A stretch of DNA of 64,000 nucleotides from Rhizobium sp. AC27/96 (GCF_001692325.1 NZ_LXKN01000001.1:868001-932000); one strand, 5' to 3'. Positions 50,647-58,699 are shown, counted from the stretch's first letter. Translations and numbers: made by a program. The notes: a model not told the origin generated them from the letters alone.

Positions 50647-50961
50647 ATGGTCGACAAGGTTCTGACCGCAAACCGGCTCACCGATGGCGTCGCCGTTTGG
50701 CTGAACGCCAATGGTGAGTGGGTAACATCGCTGCAGGAATCGCTGGTCGCGCGCCATGCCGAGGCGGAAGCCGCGCTGGAAGCCGTCGGCAAGCAAGCCT
50801 ATGCCGACAACAAGGTTGTCGACGTCAACCTGATCGATGTTCAGGAAACCGGCGGCAAGCTCTGGCCGCTACGCCTGCGTGAGCGCATTCGTGCCGAAGG
50901 CCCCACCATGGAATACGCGCCCGGCTATGCCGCGGCCGATCCGGAATTCATTGCAGTCTGA
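50647..50961 (+). CDS. DUF2849 protein of the sulfite-reduction cluster
   Basis: The 104-residue protein starts MVDKVLTANRLTDGVAVWLN with a GGAGCTG site 6-9 bases upstream, 4 bases after the cysG stop. It is acidic and soluble, with no known catalytic motif. Genes of this family are repeatedly found between cysG and cysI in alphaproteobacteria, which suggests a helper role in siroheme insertion or sulfite reduction; this is inference from position. Confidence 0.8.
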   Translation: MVDKVLTANRLTDGVAVWLNANGEWVTSLQESLVARHAEAEAALEAVGKQAYADNKVVDVNLIDVQETGGKLWPLRLRERIRAEGPTMEYAPGYAAADPEFIAV

Positions 50962-50979
50962 GGAAGTCCCGAGGAAATC

Positions 50980-52656
50980 ATGTATCGTTACGACGAATTT
51001 GACCACGCCTTTGTTGCGGAACGCGTTGCACAGTTCCGCGATCAGGTGGAGCGGCGCCTTGCGGGCGAGCTCTCGGAGGATGCCTTCAAGCCGCTGCGTC
51101 TGATGAACGGCGTCTATCTGCAGCTGCATGCCTATATGCTGCGCATCGCCATTCCCTACGGCACGCTGAGCTCGCGCCAGATGCGCATGCTGGCCCATAT
51201 CGGCCGCACCTATGACCGTGGCTACGGCCACTTCACGACACGGCAGAACCTTCAGTTCAACTGGCCGAAGCTGTCTGACATGCCCGATGTGCTGGCCGAA
51301 CTGGCCGCCGTCGAGATGCACGCTATCCAGACCTCAGGCAACTGTATCCGCAATGTCACGGCCGATCATTTCGCCGGCGCCGCCGCCGACGAAGTCGCCG
51401 ACCCGCGTCCTTACGCGGAAATCCTGCGCCAGTGGTCTTCCGTGCATCCGGAATTCTCGTTCCTGCCGCGCAAGTTCAAGATCGCTGTCACCGGCGCCGA
51501 ACGCGACCGCGCCGCGATCCAGGTGCATGATATCGGTCTGCACCTGAAGAAGAACGATAAGGGTGAGATCGGTTTTGCCGTCTATGTCGGCGGCGGGCAG
51601 GGTCGCACGCCGATGGTTGCCAAGCTGATCCGCGACTTCCTGCCGGAAGAGGATCTGCTGTCCTATACGACCGCCGTCATGCGCGTTTACAATCTGCATG
51701 GCCGCCGCGACAACAAGTACAAGGCTCGCATCAAGATCCTCGTTCATGAAACCGGCGCCGAGGAATTGGCACGCCAGGTCGAGATCGAGTTCGATAAGCT
51801 TAAGGATACCGAGCTGAAGCTGCCGGAAGCCGACGTTCAGGCAATTTCCGCCTATTTCGCGCCGCCGGCCCTGCCGCAACGTGCCGAGGGTTGGGAAAGC
51901 CTTGCGCGCTGGAAGAATGCCGATCCGGCCTTTGCCCGCTGGGTGCAGCAGAACGTGCAGCCGCACAAGAACCCCGACTATGGCATGGTGACGATCTCGT
52001 TGAAGCCCATCGGCGGCATTCCCGGTGATGCTTCGGATGCGCAGATGGATGCAGTGGCTGATATCGCCGAGGAATATGCTTTCGACGAAATCCGTGTCAG
52101 CCATGAGCAGAACCTAATCCTGCCGCATGTGGCATTGGCCGATCTTGAAGCCGTTTATCGCGGTCTGGTCACCGTCGGCCTGGAAACGGCGAATGCCGGC
52201 CTGATCACTGACATCATTGCCTGTCCCGGCCTCGACTATTGCGCGCTCGCCAATGCCCGCTCGATCCCGGTCGCGCAGGAGATTTCGACACGTTTCGGCT
52301 CAGCAGAACGCCAGGCCGAGATCGGCGAGTTGAAGATCAAGATTTCCGGCTGCATCAACGCCTGCGGCCATCACCATGTCGGCCATATCGGCCTGCTCGG
52401 TGTCGAGAAGAAGGGTGCGGAACTCTATCAGATCACGCTCGGCGGCTCCGGTGACGAACACACGTCGATTGGCGAGATCATCGGTCGCGGCTTTGAGCCC
52501 GAAAAGGTCACCGACGCCATCGAGACCATCGTCGATACCTATATCGGCCTGCGCCTTGATCCCTCCGAGATTTTCCTCGACGCCTATCGACGCGTTGGAC
52601 CGCAGCCCTTCAAGGATGCGCTCTATGGCTCGTCTTCATCAGCCGAAGCGGCGTAA
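50980..52656 (+). CDS. cysI: Sulfite/nitrite reductase siroheme subunit (CysI-like)
   Basis: This enzyme performs six-electron reduction of sulfite (or nitrite) in assimilation. The 558-residue protein has two ferredoxin-like repeats (FTTRQNLQFNWPKL, RVSHEQNLILPHV) and the cluster/siroheme cysteines C-x5-C (CPGLDYC) and C-x3-C (CINAC). Neighbouring DUF2849 and DUF934 genes point to sulfite rather than nitrite as substrate. No CysJ flavoprotein gene is present; fpr downstream may supply electrons. Confidence 0.93.
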   Translation: MYRYDEFDHAFVAERVAQFRDQVERRLAGELSEDAFKPLRLMNGVYLQLHAYMLRIAIPYGTLSSRQMRMLAHIGRTYDRGYGHFTTRQNLQFNWPKLSDMPDVLAELAAVEMHAIQTSGNCIRNVTADHFAGAAADEVADPRPYAEILRQWSSVHPEFSFLPRKFKIAVTGAERDRAAIQVHDIGLHLKKNDKGEIGFAVYVGGGQGRTPMVAKLIRDFLPEEDLLSYTTAVMRVYNLHGRRDNKYKARIKILVHETGAEELARQVEIEFDKLKDTELKLPEADVQAISAYFAPPALPQRAEGWESLARWKNADPAFARWVQQNVQPHKNPDYGMVTISLKPIGGIPGDASDAQMDAVADIAEEYAFDEIRVSHEQNLILPHVALADLEAVYRGLVTVGLETANAGLITDIIACPGLDYCALANARSIPVAQEISTRFGSAERQAEIGELKIKISGCINACGHHHVGHIGLLGVEKKGAELYQITLGGSGDEHTSIGEIIGRGFEPEKVTDAIETIVDTYIGLRLDPSEIFLDAYRRVGPQPFKDALYGSSSSAEAA

Positions 52657-52662
52657 GGGGAT

Positions 52663-53181
52663 ATGGCCATGACGAAGATTTGGCGGGAAACCGGTTTTGT
52701 CGAAAGTGACGCGTGGGTCATCGAGACCGATGAGGTCAGGGTGACTGAGGGACAGAAGCCGCTGCTCGCTCTCGATGCGCTGATAGCCAGGGCAGAGGAA
52801 AGCAACGAAGTTGGCCTCGGCGTGGTGATAAAGCCGGCCGACGACGTGACGAAGCTGCAGCCCTATCTTGATCGCCTCGCGATTGTCGCAGTCGCCTTTC
52901 CGGCGTTCAATGATGGCCGCGCGTTCAGCCATGCCGCGCTGCTTCGCGAGCGCCTCGGCTATACCAACGAGTTGCGCGCTGTCGGCGATGTGCTGATCGA
53001 CCAGATTCCGCTGATGCTGCGCGTCGGCATCGACAGCTTCGCGGTCACCAACGAAACCGCGTTGAAGCGCCTGTCGGAAGATCGGCTGCCGGGTATTCCG
53101 CATTACTATCAGCCGACCGCTCGTCCCGCCGAAGCCGGGCAGGCCTATAGCTGGCGGCGGTTGCCGGCAAAGTCGGCCTGA
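52663..53181 (+). CDS. DUF934 protein of the sulfite-reduction cluster
   Basis: The 172-residue protein matches the DUF934 pattern with FPAFNDGRAFSHAALLRERLGY and GDVLIDQIPLMLRVGIDSFAV. This family almost always follows a CysI-type sulfite reductase in proteobacteria and is predicted to help the reductase; no enzymatic function is proven to my knowledge. It starts 6 bases after the cysI stop. A second in-frame ATG lies at 52669. Confidence 0.88.
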   Translation: MAMTKIWRETGFVESDAWVIETDEVRVTEGQKPLLALDALIARAEESNEVGLGVVIKPADDVTKLQPYLDRLAIVAVAFPAFNDGRAFSHAALLRERLGYTNELRAVGDVLIDQIPLMLRVGIDSFAVTNETALKRLSEDRLPGIPHYYQPTARPAEAGQAYSWRRLPAKSA

Positions 53182-53413
53182 CTATTGCGGGGCTGGAGAG
53201 GGCGGCGATTTGACAGCGTCGAGTTGCCGCATTCATGCCGATCATTATGTGTATCGTCGGCACTATGAAATCTTGACTGAAACGCACATATTTCAGTCCT
53301 GCGGCTCCGGATGGAATGGAAAGCCTTTCAATCCGGGCTATATTATAATATCAGCCTTCCGCAATGAGCCTGCCAGGAATGACGTTTGAGACGAATACGG
53401 GATTAGAGACAGA

Positions 53414-54226
53414 ATGAACGCCCCCGCCAAGACAGATGATTTTGCTTCCGCAGTACCCGCCGGCGTTTTCGCCGAGAAGGTGCTGAGCGTTACGCATTAT
53501 ACCGACCGGCTCTTTCGCTTTACGATGACGCGGCCGCAAGGCTTCCGTTTCCGCTCCGGCGAGTTCGCGATGATCGGCCTGATGATCGACGGCAAACCGC
53601 TTTACCGCGCCTATTCGATCGCGAGCCCGGCCTGGGCCGATGAGCTCGAATTCTTTTCGATCAAGGTGCCTGAGGGACCGCTGACATCGCACCTGCAGAA
53701 TATCAAGCCGGGCGACGAAGTGCTGATGCGCAAGAAGCCGACAGGCACGCTTGTTCTCGATGCGCTGACGCCGGGCAGGCGGCTCTATATGTTCTCGACC
53801 GGCACCGGCATCGCGCCTTTCGCAAGCCTGATCCGCGATCCCGAGACCTACGAGAAGTTTGAAGAAGTCATCCTTACCCATACGACGCGCGATGTCGCCG
53901 AGCTGAAATATGGCTTTGATCTGGTCGAGGAAATCCGCAACGACGAGCTCCTGAGCGAGGTCGTCGGCGACAAGCTGCGTCACTACGCGACCGTTACCCG
54001 TGAGGAATTCCCCTTTACCGGCCGCATCACCGACCTCATCAAGAGCGGCAAGCTTTTCCGTGATCTGGGCGTGCCTGCCTTCGATATCGGCATTGACCGT
54101 GGCATGATCTGCGGCTCGTCAGCAATGCTGAAGGATACTAAGGATTTGCTGGAGCAGGCCGGCCTTACCGAAGGTGCCAACAACAAGCCTGCCGAATTCG
54201 TAATCGAACGCGCCTTCGTCGGCTAG
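53414..54226 (+). CDS. fpr: Ferredoxin--NADP+ reductase
   Basis: The 270-residue flavoprotein belongs to the bacterial subclass with FAD-binding RAYSIAS and NADPH-binding STGTGIAPFASL, and a C-terminus ending in the Phe-Val-Gly-type extension (ERAFVG). It moves electrons between NADPH and ferredoxin or flavodoxin. It has its own upstream region of 230 bases, so it is probably transcribed separately, but it is the nearest plausible electron source for CysI. A terminator follows. Confidence 0.95.
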   Translation: MNAPAKTDDFASAVPAGVFAEKVLSVTHYTDRLFRFTMTRPQGFRFRSGEFAMIGLMIDGKPLYRAYSIASPAWADELEFFSIKVPEGPLTSHLQNIKPGDEVLMRKKPTGTLVLDALTPGRRLYMFSTGTGIAPFASLIRDPETYEKFEEVILTHTTRDVAELKYGFDLVEEIRNDELLSEVVGDKLRHYATVTREEFPFTGRITDLIKSGKLFRDLGVPAFDIGIDRGMICGSSAMLKDTKDLLEQAGLTEGANNKPAEFVIERAFVG

Positions 54227-54248
54227 GCGAAGCTCCATGGATGAATCA

Positions 54249-54281
54249 AAGGCGGCTTCGGCAACGGAGCCGCCTTTTTTA
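54249..54281 (+). terminator. Terminator after fpr
   Basis: AAGGCGGCT (54249-54257) pairs with AGCCGCCTT (54268-54276), followed by TTTT. It also lies at the 3' end of the convergent GntR gene and may serve both. Confidence 0.88.
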
Positions 54282-54893
54282 TGGGTTGGTGAGATAATCG
54301 ATCAGTGCCGCCATGGCGGTTCGCGCATTCTCCGCATCGCCGCCATGGATAGCCTTGATAGCCTGAATATGCATCGCGATTGCGCGATCCATACGACCGG
54401 GTGAACCGGTCGAGTACCACAGCCGGCGCGCATGCGTTTGAACCGGTCCCAGGGCCGCGATGATGAACCTGTTCGGGCAGGCCTCCTCGAGGATCTCATC
54501 AAATGTCTTGTCGGCCGCAAAGAAGCCGGGAAGATCCCCGGTCGAGGCGCATTCCGTCATCAAGCGTGCGCACTCGTCCAGCTGATCGCGTTGTTGCCTG
54601 TCGGCATGTACGGCGGCAAGCGCGGCCGCGATCGGCTCCAGCTCGCGTCTGACCTGCATGACATCTCGATGATCCTCGGGACCGATCTCGGCGATCTGCA
54701 GGCCGACGCGCGGCCGCACATGGATCAATCCCTGCCAAGCAAGCTTCTGAATTGCCTCGCGCACCGGCGTACGGCCGTGCCCGGCCATTTCGATCAACTG
54801 CTTCTCGGTGACGAGAGCGCCGGGTTTTAGCTCGAGGGTAACGATCAGATACTCGAGCGCGAGATAGGCGAGGTGGCTAAGTGAATTCTGCAT
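54279..54893 (-). CDS. GntR-family (FadR/FCD subgroup) transcriptional regulator
   Basis: The 204-residue protein has an N-terminal winged helix (LVTEKQLIEMAGHGRTPVREA, about 30-55) and a C-terminal all-helical FCD ligand-binding domain (RRELEPIAAALAAVHAD, then the ADKTFDEILEEACPN helix). FCD regulators usually sense organic acids. The effector is unknown, and no operon partner is adjacent. The frame is open to a GTG at 54935; the ATG at 54893 gives the usual short arm before the helix-turn-helix. Confidence 0.88.
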   Translation of the reverse strand: MQNSLSHLAYLALEYLIVTLELKPGALVTEKQLIEMAGHGRTPVREAIQKLAWQGLIHVRPRVGLQIAEIGPEDHRDVMQVRRELEPIAAALAAVHADRQQRDQLDECARLMTECASTGDLPGFFAADKTFDEILEEACPNRFIIAALGPVQTHARRLWYSTGSPGRMDRAIAMHIQAIKAIHGGDAENARTAMAALIDYLTNP

Positions 54894-55075
54894 TCTGGCG
54901 ACGTCCGACCGAGCTTGGAGAGCACACAGTGTCACCTGGCATCATCGGAGGCAACGGCTTGTGATATATCAATACGGCTATGCGATCGCCATCCCGGTCT
55001 GCGTCACCTGGCAATCGCACAGTGATTCCGATTGATGTCAGGAGGCCGCAACGCATGCGCGGCCAGGGAGCCGCA

Positions 55076-55282
55076 TCAGTGGCCGATAATAGAAGAAAGC
55101 GTTGATTGCTTCCGTTTCGCAGCCATCAGCAGATCAAGTTCCGTCGATGACGGGCCGAATTTGTAGAAGATGCGCTTCGCTTCAGTCTCGTCGAGACGAT
55201 ACTTTCGCGCGAACTCGGCAATACTGTATGGCCGGCCTCGCATGACCTTGCGAGCTGGTGTCCGATTGGTGTTTTCCGTCAT
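55076..55282 (-). CDS. Small hypothetical protein, possible helix-turn-helix
   Basis: The 68-residue basic protein contains YSIAEFARKYRLDETEAKRI, which looks like a helix-turn-helix, and ends with a Lys-rich tail. An AAAGGA site lies 7 bases before the ATG. A longer frame reaches to 55813 but overlaps the GlsB gene, and the family-like part begins here. Function not recognised. Confidence 0.65.
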   Translation of the reverse strand: MTENTNRTPARKVMRGRPYSIAEFARKYRLDETEAKRIFYKFGPSSTELDLLMAAKRKQSTLSSIIGH

Positions 55283-55446
55283 GTTGCATCCTTTCGGTTC
55301 CATTTTCGTACATAGCGCCGCAAAGATGGTTGGAAAGGCCTGTGCCTGCATTATGCCGTATGAATGCAACAAAAAAGGGAAGGCGAGATATCCCGTCTTC
55401 CCTTTCTCCTCTTCCCGATTGGGGCGTCTTCCGCCCCGTCGTATCG

Positions 55447-55704
55447 CTATCGCCTGATCAAACGGCCGATGAAGATCAGGATGCAGGCGCCGATAAAGCC
55501 CGTGATCAGGTAGTTCAGCCATACATGGAAAGGCAACGCGATCCCGAGCACGCCAAACAGCCAGCTGGCAACCAGCGCGCCAACAATGCCGAGGACAATG
55601 TTCATGATAATGCCAGTGTTGCTTTTCATGATCATCTCGGCGAACCAGCCTGCCAGGCCGCCAATGATAATTGCTGCGATCCAACCGACGTGTGCGTCTT
55701 CCAT
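55447..55704 (-). CDS. GlsB/YeaQ/YmgE family small membrane protein, third copy
   Basis: The 85-residue protein has three hydrophobic segments with [15 protein letters not shown] and [17 protein letters not shown], close to the copy at 31614-31862. An AGGAGG site lies 7 bases upstream of the ATG. It reads toward the small hypothetical gene about 165 bases downstream on the same strand. The family is linked to stress responses but lacks a proven activity. Confidence 0.85.
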   Translation of the reverse strand: MEDAHVGWIAAIIIGGLAGWFAEMIMKSNTGIIMNIVLGIVGALVASWLFGVLGIALPFHVWLNYLITGFIGACILIFIGRLIRR

Positions 55705-56009
55705 AAAAGAACCTCCTGAGGACCCGACGGGTTGTTAACATTAACTGATATACACCAAAAACGATTCGCACCCCAATACTTGCGGGGCGATGCAATGAAG
55801 CCGTGCATTGCAACCCTGATTATTGAGGGAAATTGTTACGATTGTTCCGGCGAACGGAACCGTAATGCCTTTACCCGCAGCTTTTTCGCCAACCGCGATT
55901 CTCCAGCCTGGGCCAGTATTCGGTTGATCCAGACGGTAAGCGCGGCGATTCCATAGGCTGGAGGTGAGGAAAACCGTCCAGAGACAGGTACAACCTCGAT
56001 TTTATGGGT
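55705..56009. other. Intergenic region upstream of tRNA-Lys
   Basis: It holds the GlsB promoter side and a short inverted repeat (GTTCCG 55844-55849, CGGAAC 55855-55860). Short open frames on both strands have no ribosome sites and were not accepted. No other feature is seen. Confidence 0.5.
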
Positions 56010-56038
56010 TGACCGCAATAGGGCGTCTGCATATGTTC
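56010..56038 (+). promoter_or_regulatory. Probable promoter of tRNA-Lys
   Basis: TTGACC (56010-56015), a 17-base spacer and TATGTT (56033-56038) lie about 40 bases before the mature tRNA 5' end. Confidence 0.6.
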
Positions 56039-56077
56039 CGCGCACTTCCAGCCGGGGCGGAAACGCCCGCGGAAAGG

Positions 56078-56153
56078 GAGAGCGTAGCTCAGCTGGTAGA
56101 GCAACTGACTTTTAATCAGTAGGTCATGGGTTCGAGCCCCATCGCTCTCACCA
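56078..56153 (+). tRNA. tRNA-Lys (anticodon TTT)
   Basis: Acceptor stem GAGAGCG pairs with CGCTCTC, discriminator A, and CCA is encoded. The anticodon stem ACTGA/TCAGT holds loop CTTTTAA with anticodon TTT (56111-56113). The T arm is ATGGG-TTCGAGC-CCCAT. All cloverleaf elements are intact. Its 3' half is repeated in degenerate form at 57127-57179. Confidence 0.97.
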
Positions 56154-56163
56154 CATTAAGTGG

Positions 56164-56415
56164 CTAATACACCTCCACAACATCAATATTATCGCCCACT
56201 AATTGTATGTGGTCGTTTGCAAATCTCACACTCAGTTTGCAAGAATCCGTTCTTAACTCGTTCCGTCGCTCCAAGCCTTCATCCGCTTCCGCCTGCTTAT
56301 TGGCTTCTTGAAATGCCTCAAGCTTAGCGATCGCCTGCTCGGCCAATTGGACTTTACCCCCGGTAATGAGCGTCGAGAATCGCCTCGGAATTTGAGAAAA
56401 CACCATTCTCACCAT
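56164..56415 (-). CDS. Hypothetical small protein within the putative island remnant
   Basis: The 83-residue frame has a helical, Ala/Glu/Lys-rich middle (LAEQAIAKLEAFQEANKQAE). There is no strong ribosome site and no recognised family. The surrounding DNA is visibly richer in A+T than the flanking genes. It could be a relic of the integrated element or simply non-coding. Confidence 0.3.
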   Translation of the reverse strand: MVRMVFSQIPRRFSTLITGGKVQLAEQAIAKLEAFQEANKQAEADEGLERRNELRTDSCKLSVRFANDHIQLVGDNIDVVEVY

Positions 56416-56643
56416 TACTGGCTTGAGAATTCATAGGCCGACCGCGACTTTGACGCAGGCTTCAAAAAGCGAGTGCGGACCTGTCTTCAAGATCGGAACG
56501 ACAGAATACCATCTTTAAGATTGGTTGGATCGAATCTATTCAACCGTCGGCATCGCGCGGCCCGTTTTTCGTCGGATAAACAACGACATTAAGCGTCGTT
56601 TAAGTTTCGAATGCGACTCTGCTGTCGGGGGCCAGGGGAGTTA

Positions 56644-56784
56644 ATGTCACCACCAAATTCGCGCTGGGTCACGCTGACCCTGAACGAACGCAAGAAGCTG
56701 TTTCGTCTAATAATGAAAATACTACTGCCAATTTTTGGGGTGTTGACTGTGGTCGGGATCATCCTGCTGGTCTTAGTTAACTAG
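56644..56784 (+). CDS. Very small single-span membrane protein (46 aa), paralogue A
   Basis: The 46-residue protein has a basic N-terminus (NERKKLFR) and a C-terminal hydrophobic helix with IMKILLPIFG and LTVVGIILLVLV. An AGGGGAG ribosome site lies 3-4 bases upstream of the ATG, and a terminator lies 24 bases after the stop, so it looks like a real single-gene unit. The core resembles the 36-residue protein at 58121-58231. Function unknown; membrane-acting small protein or a type I toxin-like peptide are possibilities. Confidence 0.65.
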   Translation: MSPPNSRWVTLTLNERKKLFRLIMKILLPIFGVLTVVGIILLVLVN

Positions 56785-56807
56785 GTTCTGATCTCTTGCA
56801 AAATGCC

Positions 56808-56833
56808 AAAGGCGCTCTTCGGGGCGCCTTTTT
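56808..56833 (+). terminator. Rho-independent terminator after the 46-aa gene
   Basis: AAGGCGC (56809-56815) pairs with GCGCCTT (56824-56830), with an 8-base loop, followed by TTT to give TTTTT in all. Confidence 0.85.
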
Positions 56834-57126
56834 ACTGGCACGCATGCTATGACGGGTCTGTCTAGGCAGGCCGCTGATAAAGATGGTTGGTGACTACGGA
56901 TCGTGCTCAATATTGCTTAGTATTCGAGACCTCGATCAAGATGCTTTCGACAACTGCTGATGACTTGATTTCTACCATGAGGTCCATTCATCACCATTGG
57001 CCGCAGTGTCAGAACTTGTTGTCATTGTAGAAAATAGCAGTTTGCAGACGTTTCATAAGTCGTTGATTCGGCATGATCGATATCGAACGCAGTCTATTTT
57101 TACGCGGTAGAAAAACATTACGTAAA
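56834..57126. other. A+T-richer stretch without genes
   Basis: No open frame with a ribosome site and no RNA fold was recognised. Base composition is visibly lower in G+C than the core regions, which fits the interior of a decayed element ending at the tRNA fragment. Confidence 0.5.
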
Positions 57127-57179
57127 GCACCTGTTTCTAATTAGTAGGTCATGGGTTTGAGCCCCATCGCTCTCACCAC
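57127..57179 (+). repeat. Degenerate 3' copy of tRNA-Lys (putative attachment-site duplicate)
   Basis: From 57139 to 57179 the sequence matches the tRNA-Lys 3' part and the base after its CCA (56114-56154) at 39 of 41 positions by eye, including the T arm, acceptor strand and CCA. The upstream part (57127-57138) is similar only with gaps. It cannot form a tRNA because the 5' half is absent. This is the pattern left when an integrase inserts at a tRNA 3' end. Confidence 0.8.
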
Positions 57180-57534
57180 CGAATTCCAGGCGCGTTGGTG
57201 ATCCCCTCCAATTACTCACATTGTTCTCGCAGGCCCGCCTGCGGTCACTCTGTTGATCGGCATCAGGCGCTTTTCTATGTCGCGATTTCTAGTGACCGGC
57301 AACAATCATGCTGACAATTGGGCGGTTGGCGGATCTGGTGATTGCCTGGCGGCGGGCCGGGGAGGTATACGCGGGAGGATGGAGCCGCGAGCTTCCTGGG
57401 AGCACCCGCTCTCACATTGATGTTCTACTTTCAAACCATGCTGAGCGCGCTGAAAAGTGACTGGCGGAAAGTGGTAATCCGGCGCTAAAATAGTCTGTGC
57501 CGATGAGACGACCGATAAAGACGATGGACGCATA
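57180..57534. other. Intergenic region between the tRNA fragment and the 158-aa gene
   Basis: No convincing gene, RNA or repeat was seen. A minus-strand open frame (57306-57533) has no ribosome site. Confidence 0.5.
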
Positions 57535-58011
57535 ATGGAATTCTTGGCTGAACTATCCTCATGGGAAATCTACGCAATCGTTTGCGGCTTGTTTGGTGGC
57601 CTGGGGATTTTATTCGGCGTGATCGCCAGGAAGAGGGTGGCGATACCGTTGAGCGTGCTGCCCTTGTTGGGGGTAGCCATGACAACGCCGGTGACCGAGC
57701 AGTTTGTCATTCCGCAGCTTGCCAACCGGTATCCGGTGGTGTTCGCCAACAAGGATCTGCCCAAGAAAATCGATCAGCAAACCACGCTGAAGAAAATAGA
57801 TCTGACCGATAGCATCTACAGCTATTTCTATGATCTGGACCTCGATGACGACTGGTTCGACGCGCCTCTGGTCAAATCCGCCCAGCTTTCCGATTTATGC
57901 AATTCCTTGTTGCCGAAGTTCGTGTCCGGCGAAGCTTCCCTCGCCAATTACATCTATCAGCTCAAGGGCAAGGATTACTCCTTTTCGGTCGACAGCTCCG
58001 ATTGCTTGTAA
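57535..58011 (+). CDS. Hypothetical membrane protein (158 aa)
   Basis: The protein has two N-terminal membrane segments (about residues 12-28 and 34-50) and a soluble C-terminal domain of about 100 residues containing an acidic DLDLDDDWFD segment and a conserved-looking cysteine pair (Cys121, Cys157). It resembles no family I know. The ATG follows only a weak GATGGACG site. It lies just downstream of the tRNA fragment, so it may belong to acquired DNA. Confidence 0.6.
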   Translation: MEFLAELSSWEIYAIVCGLFGGLGILFGVIARKRVAIPLSVLPLLGVAMTTPVTEQFVIPQLANRYPVVFANKDLPKKIDQQTTLKKIDLTDSIYSYFYDLDLDDDWFDAPLVKSAQLSDLCNSLLPKFVSGEASLANYIYQLKGKDYSFSVDSSDCL

Positions 58012-58120
58012 GGGCGTCTGTCGCGTCAATGCGATGTAACGCGCTCCGCGCGACCTCAGGTGCAGACAGGTTTTCGGATTTGATCGGCCGCGCCAAGCCT
58101 TTCACAAGTCGCCGTCCAGC

Positions 58121-58231
58121 CTATGCCATCGCTGAAAGCGCAACGATCCCGACGACGGTAAGGCCACCGAAGACCGGTAGCAATATGAGCATTATGCGCC
58201 GGGCAAGCTTCGTCTTCTCGATTGAAGTCAT
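58121..58231 (-). CDS. Very small single-span membrane protein (36 aa), paralogue B
   Basis: The 36-residue protein reads MTSIEKTKLARRIM, then ILLPVFGGLTVVGI and a short tail, on the minus strand. A GAGG site lies 9 bases upstream of the ATG. Residues KL-x-R-x-IM-x-ILLP-x-FG-x-LTVVGI are shared with the 46-residue protein at 56644-56784, so the two are paralogues despite opposite strands. Function unknown. Confidence 0.6.
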   Translation of the reverse strand: MTSIEKTKLARRIMLILLPVFGGLTVVGIVALSAMA

Positions 58232-58400
58232 GATCAGATTCCTCACATGCCAGTGAAACTGAGAGGTTTAGATTCATGATGAATCGCATCAATCGTCGCA
58301 TTATAATCTTAGGTGTCGCTAAAAGTACACTATCTAATGTAACGATGCATATCCTTCGGCATTGCCGCAATGTTCTCCGGATTGATGAGGCTGAAAATGT

Positions 58401-58502
58401 GCGTCCGACGAAGGGTTGCGATGCCGCTTCGTCGGACGCTGCGGCATCGGCGCGGAGGCACCGGTGCCGCCGTCTCCGGTGCAGTGCGGGCACCGGGGAC
58501 GG
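58401..58502. other. Strongly structured non-coding block (three long hairpins)
   Basis: Three stems occur within about 100 bases. Hairpin 1: 58401-58413 with 58427-58439 (13 bp, perfect). Hairpin 2: 58419-58427 with 58441-58449 (9 bp, perfect), whose loop contains the 3' arm of hairpin 1, so the two exclude each other. Hairpin 3: 58470-58482 with 58490-58502 (13 bp, one G-U). A 12-base palindrome (GGCACCGGTGCC) lies at 58457-58468. It may be a structured RNA, a switch, or a palindromic repeat element; the strand is unknown. Confidence 0.6.
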
Positions 58503-58647
58503 GTGGAAGCTGCCGGTTATCCTGGAGACACCGGTCGATCATTGTTGAGATATACGTGCCATCCTCGTGGTTAGTTTCAGTGTCGCTCGCTATTCGGCAG
58601 TTGGGGCCGATGGTCGCGTTGCGCACGGCTTCAGAAGTGTTTTCCGC

Positions 58648-58672
58648 GGAACCTAATCGAATCCGCCGTGTT
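58648..58672 (+). promoter_or_regulatory. Candidate EcfG (general stress sigma factor) promoter
   Basis: GGAAC (58648-58652), 16 bases, TGTT (58669-58672) resembles the GGAAC-N16/17-CGTT consensus of sigma EcfG in rhizobia, with one mismatch in the -10. It lies 27 bases before the TTG start of the 67-aa protein. Confidence 0.55.
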
Positions 58673-58699
58673 TCCCTTGAGATCAAAAGGAGAAACACA

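Noticed and set aside
55836-56045. Short minus-strand frame upstream of tRNA-Lys
   Set aside because: It overlaps the tRNA promoter, has no ribosome site and resembles no protein family.
58276-58548. Plus-strand frame of 90 codons across the hairpin block
   Set aside because: The Arg/Cys-rich part arises from the palindromic sequence; no ribosome site. The region is better read as non-coding.
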